Both the position numbers and the translations under genes were made by a program. From Holtiella sp036655075 (GTDB lineage: Bacteria > Bacillota > Clostridia > Lachnospirales > Cellulosilyticaceae), in assembly GCF_036655075.1 (NCBI RefSeq), contig NZ_JAVVQU010000010.1, positions 1-64,000 of the forward strand: a DNA stretch of 64,000 bases, read 5' to 3'. Below are positions 58,856-64,000 of this stretch, in pieces (position 1 is the first letter of the stretch; each line of letters opens with the position of its first letter). The notes beneath the pieces are model-generated. The model did no database searches. It was not told the DNA's origin and saw only the letters and a program-made list of their open reading frames with translations.

Positions 58856-60082
58856 CTACCACCCATACCCCATAGCTTCTTTTACCTGCTCCATATCCTT
58901 AGTAGAGGTCAGACACTCAAGGAGCTTAAACCCAACTTCTGCGGCTGTTTGAGGGCAATAGGATGTGATGATGTTACCATCTATGACAATCGGTGCATTC
59001 ACCACTTTTACGCCAAAATTTTCAAGTTGTTTTTGTCGATAGCCTTCTCTTAAATGATAAGTCGTTGCTTGCCTATTTGCCAGCACACCACTTTTCCCAA
59101 CAGGTAAGGCACCTACACAAATAGTGGCAATAGGTTTTCCTTGTTGGTCAAATTGATGAATGCATTCTAAGAAGCGCTCATCATAAGCTTCTTCGTAAAA
59201 CCCAAACTCCTCAAAGCCTCCTGGAATAGCTAATGCATCGTAGTCTGCTACCTGTACTTGGTCAAGTACCTGGTCTACCATCACAGGCACCTTAAAGGCA
59301 CTGACTACTTTTTCCACAAACCCACACGTTGTAAGCGTTACATCTATGCCATAATCATTCCTAGCCCATCCTAATATATCTACAAAAGGACTAAATTCCA
59401 TCGTTTCGAATCCTTTTGCAAGGAACATTAAGACTCTTTTCCCCTGTCCACTTTGTACTTCATCTAACGTTTCCATGACTCGCTTATAAGGATACTTGCC
59501 AAAGTCTTCTCTTGTAGTCGTCCCCGTTAAAACACCGCAAAAGGCTACACCTGCATTTTTTGCAGCTTCTGCATCAATGTAACTATCACCTACATAAAGA
59601 ACCTGTTGTGGTGTACACCCAAAATGGACCATTGCCTTTTTGATACCTTGTGGATCTGGCTTGGCAACTTCTACATCTTCTCTCCCTATCACAAGGTCTA
59701 CAAGTTCAGCGATTCCATACGCTTGCAACGTACTTTCTATTCTATAGCGATACTTTGTAGAAATAATCCCTACTTGATGCCCTGCACGTTTTAGACGCTT
59801 GAGCATAGGAATCGTTTCTTTATAGAGCACTGTATTGTCTGTCATTACTTCGTCTGCTTTTGCAATATATTCACACTCTAGTTCCTTGAGCACTGCCTCA
59901 TCAGTATGTCCTGTCAAAATCTCAAAAGCATCTAAAAGTGTACGCCCTATAGTCTTTTTAATGGCCTCATCTGTAATACCTTCTACTTTGTGCTTATCTA
60001 AGACATGTCTAAAGCACATGACAATTCCTTTTTCTGAATCTGCCAAAGTGTAATCAAAATCAAATAAATATAAGTTATACAT
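58856..60082 (-). CDS. HAD phosphatase-DJ-1/PfpI fusion
   Basis: 408 residues, two domains joined near residue 211. Residues 1-208 are a phosphoglycolate phosphatase-like HAD enzyme: DFDYTLADS (Asp8, Asp10), IISTK (Ser108), Lys141 in KPDP, and GDSYID (Asp166, Asp170). Residues 214-400 are a DJ-1 family domain: AKGFETMEF (Glu229 at the human Glu18 position), TICVG (Cys322 at Cys106) and TTYHL (His343 at His126). Both sites look intact. DJ-1 proteins remove glycation or cyclic phosphoglycerate damage and PGP-type HADs remove toxic glycolytic by-products, so a metabolite-repair enzyme is plausible (inference). Monocistronic. Confidence 0.88.
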   Translation of the reverse strand: MYNLYLFDFDYTLADSEKGIVMCFRHVLDKHKVEGITDEAIKKTIGRTLLDAFEILTGHTDEAVLKELECEYIAKADEVMTDNTVLYKETIPMLKRLKRAGHQVGIISTKYRYRIESTLQAYGIAELVDLVIGREDVEVAKPDPQGIKKAMVHFGCTPQQVLYVGDSYIDAEAAKNAGVAFCGVLTGTTTREDFGKYPYKRVMETLDEVQSGQGKRVLMFLAKGFETMEFSPFVDILGWARNDYGIDVTLTTCGFVEKVVSAFKVPVMVDQVLDQVQVADYDALAIPGGFEEFGFYEEAYDERFLECIHQFDQQGKPIATICVGALPVGKSGVLANRQATTYHLREGYRQKQLENFGVKVVNAPIVIDGNIITSYCPQTAAEVGFKLLECLTSTKDMEQVKEAMGYGW

Positions 60083-60173
60083 CTTTTTCTCCTTTATGCA
60101 TTATGCCTTTGCATTAGGATATACCCTTCCTAGTTGTTTATCAATACCTTTTTATAAAAGCTTTAACAAGATT

Positions 60174-61391
60174 CTACTTCTCTCCTCCAAGTAGCCTGTA
60201 ATATTTAGGCCTGATTGCTTCATCACACTGAGTGCACTGTTTTTTGGCTAAACATTCACACTTTGGCTTACCACATGCTTGATGCATCCTTTGCCAAACC
60301 GCCTCAATAGGTTCTTCCAAAATATTTCCGTAGGCTTCGTAAATAAAATCACAAGCTCTAAAATTGCCTTCATAGTCGATATAGCTATGCTGAATCCCTG
60401 CTCCACATCCATATTGGTCGGCGGACTCCACATAAGGAAAGACTGAAGTTTTAGGATATGCCTTCTCTGTGTTAAAGAGGATATGAAGGTTTATAAGTTG
60501 TGCCTTCTCTTCCATCGTCAAGACTTCACTTTGCTGGGCCTCTAAGTTGCCACAAGGAATAGGCTCTACAATTCTCAGCTCATGAATCCCTTGCCCTTTT
60601 AAGAACTTCGCCACTTCGTGAATCTCTCCTGTATGTAGCATTTCTTTAGTACATACAACCTGCCCCATTGTATAAAGACCTGCAGCCTTAGCGTTTTGAA
60701 TAGCTTCTAGCGCAATGGCATGTGCCCCTTCATAGCCTCTTTTAGCATCATGCACCTGGGCATTTGTACTATCTAAACTAATAGCAATCCCAAATAGTCC
60801 AGCTTGCTTAAGTTTTTTAGCGCGCTCTTGTGTCAGTCCATACCCATTGGAGAAGACAAGTGTCATACTGCGCTCATCTATAGCCCTTAAAATATCTTCT
60901 AAATCTCTCCTTACCAGTGGCTCTCCGCCTGTAAAACCAATAATCCCCACACCTAAGTTTTGTAAGTCATTCATGATTTTTATCATTTGTTCCGTGGACA
61001 AGTCCTGCTGATTTTGGGCCATCATATGACTCGCACTACAGTGCCAACAATGGTACATACATTTTTTAGTGACAGCTACGTAGGTTGAAATAGGTGCAAG
61101 TCTTGCACCTGATACGTGACTAGTATAAAAATCCTGTCCTTCCCCCGGTACACTTTTTGCAATGGTATGGAAAGCTTCACTATTTATAGGTGGTAAAAAA
61201 GCATTGATGACAAAGTTCCCCTCATGTCTGACAATACGCTCATGTTCTATTACATTTAGCGAACATGCCACCAAGTATTTGAGTCGATAATGAGGATTTT
61301 GTGTAAAGCGTTTGTGTAAATAGTAAAAGTTTTTAAGTACCCCTGGATTGAACCACATAGGAACCGTCTTCAATATCGTGCTTAGTTTCAT
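60174..61391 (-). CDS. Radical SAM/SPASM-like enzyme
   Basis: 405 residues. An unusual N-terminal extension of ~100 residues precedes the CxxxCxxC motif (Cys111, Cys115, Cys118; CMYHCWHCSAS), followed by FTGGEPLVR and a TIM-barrel part. The C-terminal region has seven more cysteines (329, 347, 373, 378, 380, 386, 389), close to a SPASM/twitch arrangement that holds auxiliary iron-sulfur clusters. Such proteins often modify peptides or small molecules. It overlaps the upstream methyltransferase by 4 bases (ATGA). No precursor peptide was found nearby. Substrate unknown. Confidence 0.88.
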   Translation of the reverse strand: MKLSTILKTVPMWFNPGVLKNFYYLHKRFTQNPHYRLKYLVACSLNVIEHERIVRHEGNFVINAFLPPINSEAFHTIAKSVPGEGQDFYTSHVSGARLAPISTYVAVTKKCMYHCWHCSASHMMAQNQQDLSTEQMIKIMNDLQNLGVGIIGFTGGEPLVRRDLEDILRAIDERSMTLVFSNGYGLTQERAKKLKQAGLFGIAISLDSTNAQVHDAKRGYEGAHAIALEAIQNAKAAGLYTMGQVVCTKEMLHTGEIHEVAKFLKGQGIHELRIVEPIPCGNLEAQQSEVLTMEEKAQLINLHILFNTEKAYPKTSVFPYVESADQYGCGAGIQHSYIDYEGNFRACDFIYEAYGNILEEPIEAVWQRMHQACGKPKCECLAKKQCTQCDEAIRPKYYRLLGGEK

Positions 61392-62263
61392 AGTATTCCC
61401 CTCTCTTTCTCTTTTTCAAAAAGCCCCCAAACAAAAGTGTGGGTCACTTGTTTAAGCGCTGCTGCTCTTAGATGTTGGCACATGCAGGTTTGTATCTTTT
61501 CATTTTGCAAATCCAACATACAGTCAAACCCTGCCAATGCCCCTGTATGAGTCACCCATTCTGCTAAATCTTTTTCATTTTTAAATCGAAAAGCTTTTTC
61601 TCCTGAGGCACCTGTAAGTTGCCTAAATCCTTGTTTTGTAAACCATCCATCAAACACCTGCTTATTTTTAGGGTTTGGTAACTCCAACATCACCTTCTGA
61701 ATAGCACTTGAATATTCTAGAAGCAACTTGGGATAAATGCGTCGTATTTCAGGCAAAGTTGCCCGAGTGTTGACAATTACCCCAAATACTCCTCCCGGCT
61801 TTAAGACTCTATGTACTTCCTCAATCACTTTGCGAGGTGGCTGATATTTAATAGCCCAGCAGCATAGTACCCCATCAAAGCTTCCATCTGGCTGTGTTTT
61901 CAAAAAGCTTAACATATCTTGTTGCCTAAAGGTAGCTGGTTCTAAACTTTTATTTTGTGCTTGTTCGAGCATCCCCTTAGAGACATCCACTAGGCAAAAT
62001 TCTGCTTCCTTATAAAAAGACCTAAGCTGCATGCTGTTATACCCTGTCCCACATGCCAAATCTAGTATATGTTCCGGCTTTTTAGGGAGTGCTGACTTAA
62101 AAGCTTCTAGTACCTGATCATTATAAGTATGCATCTGACTCAAAAACTTGGCTTCATAGCACTTACTTACCTTAGTATACGCTGTACCAATCTCTGTGCC
62201 TCTCACCCATTGTCCCTTCACACTCAAATACCCCAACTTACACAAGAGTTTTATGTATTTCAT
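61388..62263 (-). CDS. Class I SAM methyltransferase (UbiE/BioC-like)
   Basis: 291 residues. The Methyltransf_11 core lies at about residues 60-170: ILDLACGTGYNSMQL (motif I), CLVDVSKGML, FDGVLCCWAIKYQ and RVLKPGGVFGVIV. The N-terminal 55 residues and the C-terminal 110 have no match I know. AAGGAG precedes the ATG. It overlaps both neighbours by 4 bases, so it is translated together with the other methyltransferase and the radical SAM enzyme. Substrate unknown; a shared pathway is inferred from coupling. Confidence 0.85.
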   Translation of the reverse strand: MKYIKLLCKLGYLSVKGQWVRGTEIGTAYTKVSKCYEAKFLSQMHTYNDQVLEAFKSALPKKPEHILDLACGTGYNSMQLRSFYKEAEFCLVDVSKGMLEQAQNKSLEPATFRQQDMLSFLKTQPDGSFDGVLCCWAIKYQPPRKVIEEVHRVLKPGGVFGVIVNTRATLPEIRRIYPKLLLEYSSAIQKVMLELPNPKNKQVFDGWFTKQGFRQLTGASGEKAFRFKNEKDLAEWVTHTGALAGFDCMLDLQNEKIQTCMCQHLRAAALKQVTHTFVWGLFEKEKERGIL

Positions 62264-62841
62264 GTCTTTTCTCCTTTATAAAGCATTTCAAAGCCTCTGT
62301 TTATTTGTATTTTTTGATGGGTAAAATACGGCCTACATAACTGTTCTAAACTTTCTGGTGTAAACATACGACAGTTTTCAAAACATAAGGTTTCAAACAC
62401 CCATAGTGCTTTTGTTTTTGGACTGCTCCAGTTAAACTCTGCAATCATCAGTGTTCCTTTAGGTTTCAAGCTTTTATGTACAAGAGGTATGACCTCCTCT
62501 GGTTTTTCCATATGATGCAGGGCATCACGGATCATCACCACATCAAATTGCTCTTTGAGCACCCCTTCATCCATCTCTTCTAATGTTGTTGTATAGATAA
62601 TAAGATTGGTATTTTTCGCTCTGGCACGCTTGGTCATTTGTGCACAAGGGTCTACGAGCGTCACACAAGCCCCCTGACGTTGCAACACATCTGCCAGGGT
62701 GCCCGTACCCCCACCTACGTCTAAAATCTTTTTCCCACGAACAGTACCTAGTGCTTCTATCATGTGCTCATTACAATCCAAGTTAAACTGCTTCATAAAA
62801 CGGTCATAAATCCCTGCATAATACTTAAATAAGTAGGACAT
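62260..62841 (-). CDS. Class I SAM methyltransferase
   Basis: 193 residues with a Methyltransf_11/25 core: ILDVGGGTGTLADVLQRQ (motif I, about residue 39), VTLVDPCAQM, VVMIRDALHHMEKPEEVIPLV and SLKPKGTLMIAEF. ATG 62841 has AGAGGA 6 bases upstream; other in-frame starts (62847, 62880) are worse placed and the longest runs into the terminator. It is the first gene of a three-gene unit. Only about 30 bases separate it from the previous terminator, so the promoter must lie in or before that hairpin. Confidence 0.82.
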   Translation of the reverse strand: MSYLFKYYAGIYDRFMKQFNLDCNEHMIEALGTVRGKKILDVGGGTGTLADVLQRQGACVTLVDPCAQMTKRARAKNTNLIIYTTTLEEMDEGVLKEQFDVVMIRDALHHMEKPEEVIPLVHKSLKPKGTLMIAEFNWSSPKTKALWVFETLCFENCRMFTPESLEQLCRPYFTHQKIQINRGFEMLYKGEKT

Positions 62842-62870
62842 CTCCATTCCTCTCTTTCCATACAATCTAA

Positions 62871-62916
62871 CAAAAGACACTATCCAACGGCTTTCTCATC
62901 GGAATAGTGTCTTTTG
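62871..62916 (-). terminator. Hairpin/terminator after the DUF5317 gene
   Basis: A 13-bp perfect stem, 62871-62883 with 62904-62916. On the minus strand the T tract is short (CTTTTGTTAG), so readthrough into the methyltransferase operon is possible. Confidence 0.65.
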
Positions 62917-62917
62917 T

Positions 62918-63448
62918 TTACTTCTTTTCTAGCATATTTTCAATAATAAGTGCCATCATCCCTAGACATAAAATAATATCACCTAGACTAATAATAAGTG
63001 CAAACTTGATAAAATGAACCGTAATAATGTCTCCTAACACTTCAAAATGTGTCAAGTCATTCATCACTGTATACAGGCCTGGCAATGGACTATTTAGGTC
63101 CATCCCTAAAACATTCAAAGCTTCTACCCCTACAGGCATAATCCCACCATTTGACAAAATCACAAGACCATTTAATAAGAACCCGATACCCATTACAACA
63201 AGAGCACGTTGTTCTTTGTTGAGGTATACAACAACGCCTAGTAACAAATAGGTTAAAAAATGCAATCCATAAGTCACAGGTCCAAACGAGAGAACTTGAT
63301 AGTGCAATAACATTTTAGCAAGGAGCTCAACGCCAAATGCAACACCTATAAGCCAAAACCCTTTTATCTGTATAGCTCTTAAATTGCTCAAATGGCCCTT
63401 AAGTAAATATCCAATACCTATTGCTGAAATAATTGCAATTCCAAACAT
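62918..63448 (-). CDS. DUF5317-like membrane protein
   Basis: 176 residues with about five hydrophobic segments. The stretch VILSNGGIMPVGVEAL near residues 97-112 fits DUF5317 proteins, which share an NGG-x-MPV motif. LTHFEVLGDII is also well kept in that group as I recall. Function unknown. It lies 3 bases past the HD-GYP gene stop, so the two are co-translated, linking it loosely to signalling. Confidence 0.7.
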   Translation of the reverse strand: MFGIAIISAIGIGYLLKGHLSNLRAIQIKGFWLIGVAFGVELLAKMLLHYQVLSFGPVTYGLHFLTYLLLGVVVYLNKEQRALVVMGIGFLLNGLVILSNGGIMPVGVEALNVLGMDLNSPLPGLYTVMNDLTHFEVLGDIITVHFIKFALIISLGDIILCLGMMALIIENMLEKK

Positions 63449-63451
63449 TTT

Positions 63452-64000
63452 CTACTCCCATATTTTATCCATTTTTTCACTTTTTTCAACTCCGTTTAAA
63501 TAAGCATTGGCAACTTTTGGATGAAATTGTGTCCCTGCATACTTTGCAACTTCTGCATGAATCACTTCCTTTGCCAACCCTTTTCTATACGGCCTGTCAC
63601 TGCCCATTGCATCTACTGTATCTGCAAGTTGAACAATATACACATCAAGTTCAAGTTCGTCTCCCTTACGTCCATCCGGATAGCCTAGGCCATCATAACG
63701 TTCATGATGATTTCTAATAATGCTTCTTGTATAATCTAAATGCTTAATAGCCTTAATAATATTTTCACCAATAACTGGATGTGTTTTTATAATATTGTAT
63801 TCTTCTTCTGTGAGTCCACCTGGCTTATGAAGAATCTTATCACTGACACCAATTTTCCCAACATCATGAAGCATAGCTGCAATACGCAGTTTTTCTACCT
63901 GTCCTGAACGATATCCTAGCTCTTCTGCTAATAATACCGAAAGTTGTGCAACCCTAAAGGAGTGTCCCTGAGTATATTTATCCCTTGCATCCATGGCGTT
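63452..64000 (-). CDS. HD-GYP domain protein (5' end outside window)
   Basis: At least 182 residues; the frame stays open at the window edge, and the first visible residues (NAMDARDKYTQGHS) are internal to the HD-GYP domain, so the N-terminus is missing. The catalytic signature is intact: HDVGKIGVSD, then HHERYDGLGYPDG, then LADTVDAMGSDRPYR. HD-GYP enzymes hydrolyse cyclic di-GMP (or related dinucleotides). A sensory domain such as GAF or PAS is probably upstream. It heads an operon with the DUF5317 gene. Confidence 0.9.
   Translation of the reverse strand, partial: NAMDARDKYTQGHSFRVAQLSVLLAEELGYRSGQVEKLRIAAMLHDVGKIGVSDKILHKPGGLTEEEYNIIKTHPVIGENIIKAIKHLDYTRSIIRNHHERYDGLGYPDGRKGDELELDVYIVQLADTVDAMGSDRPYRKGLAKEVIHAEVAKYAGTQFHPKVANAYLNGVEKSEKMDKIWE

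Noticed and set aside
60174..62916. A RiPP precursor peptide near the radical SAM gene
   Set aside because: The three genes overlap, and the gaps at 60083-60173 and 62842-62917 contain no short frame with a ribosome binding site and a Cys/Ser/Thr-rich core.

Overview
The window reads as chromosomal DNA of a low-GC, endospore-forming Clostridia bacterium. It carries sigE, sigG, spoIIGA, spoVD, gerW and a Spo0E-like gene together with codY, scpAB and a Firmicutes-type division cluster. Gene content and order recall Lachnospirales, but that placement is an inference. Nearly everything lies on the minus strand. I see no insertion sequence, prophage, CRISPR array, rRNA or tRNA.

Layout. 1-2.5 kb: a lone methyltransferase and a patatin-like lipase. 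2.5-7.3 kb: a complete branched-chain amino acid ABC transporter operon (livJHMGF) behind a strong sigma-A promoter. 7.4-11.4 kb: an RNase H-like exonuclease, ispH, a chorismate mutase-cytidylate kinase fusion and an RpiR regulator. 11.5-16.5 kb: a biotin-dependent, sodium-pumping decarboxylase operon with two different carboxyltransferases. 16.6-25.8 kb: mnmM, rluB, dacB, scpBA, dacF, pdp, deoB and xerD, an order close to the Bacillus subtilis region but without spmAB and spoIIA. 26-32 kb: codY, topA, dprA and divergent comM. 31.9-35.2 kb: nrdR, ymxH, sigG, sigE and spoIIGA, the mother-cell and forespore sigma module. 35.3-50.1 kb: the dcw cluster (mraZ, rsmH, ftsL, pbpB, spoVD, murE, murF, mraY, murD, ftsW, then ftsQ and ftsZ) with MraZ operator boxes; murG, murC, murB and ftsA are absent. 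Just upstream of mraZ is a 56-codon Spo0E-like gene that is easy to miss. 50-55.7 kb: lgt, a small membrane protein, ychF, gerW, a DUF2953 gene and mscS. 55.7-64 kb is more accessory: a MerR/TipAS regulator with a DUF2268 putative protease, a GyrI-like protein, a DUF454 protein, a HAD phosphatase fused to a DJ-1 domain, a radical SAM/SPASM enzyme translationally coupled to two methyltransferases, a DUF5317 membrane protein and an HD-GYP protein cut by the window edge.

The genes mainly serve wall synthesis, septation and sporulation. The most unusual items are three: the AroH-Cmk fusion, the HAD-DJ-1 fusion and the radical SAM plus double methyltransferase operon. Other points worth attention are a XerD missing its C-terminal tail, a coding-like 39-codon tail after the ispH stop, a hairpin that buries the spoVD ribosome binding site, and a MerR-type 19-bp-spacer promoter with a matching dyad. 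Many start codons given here were moved downstream of the longest possible open frame because of ribosome binding site spacing.
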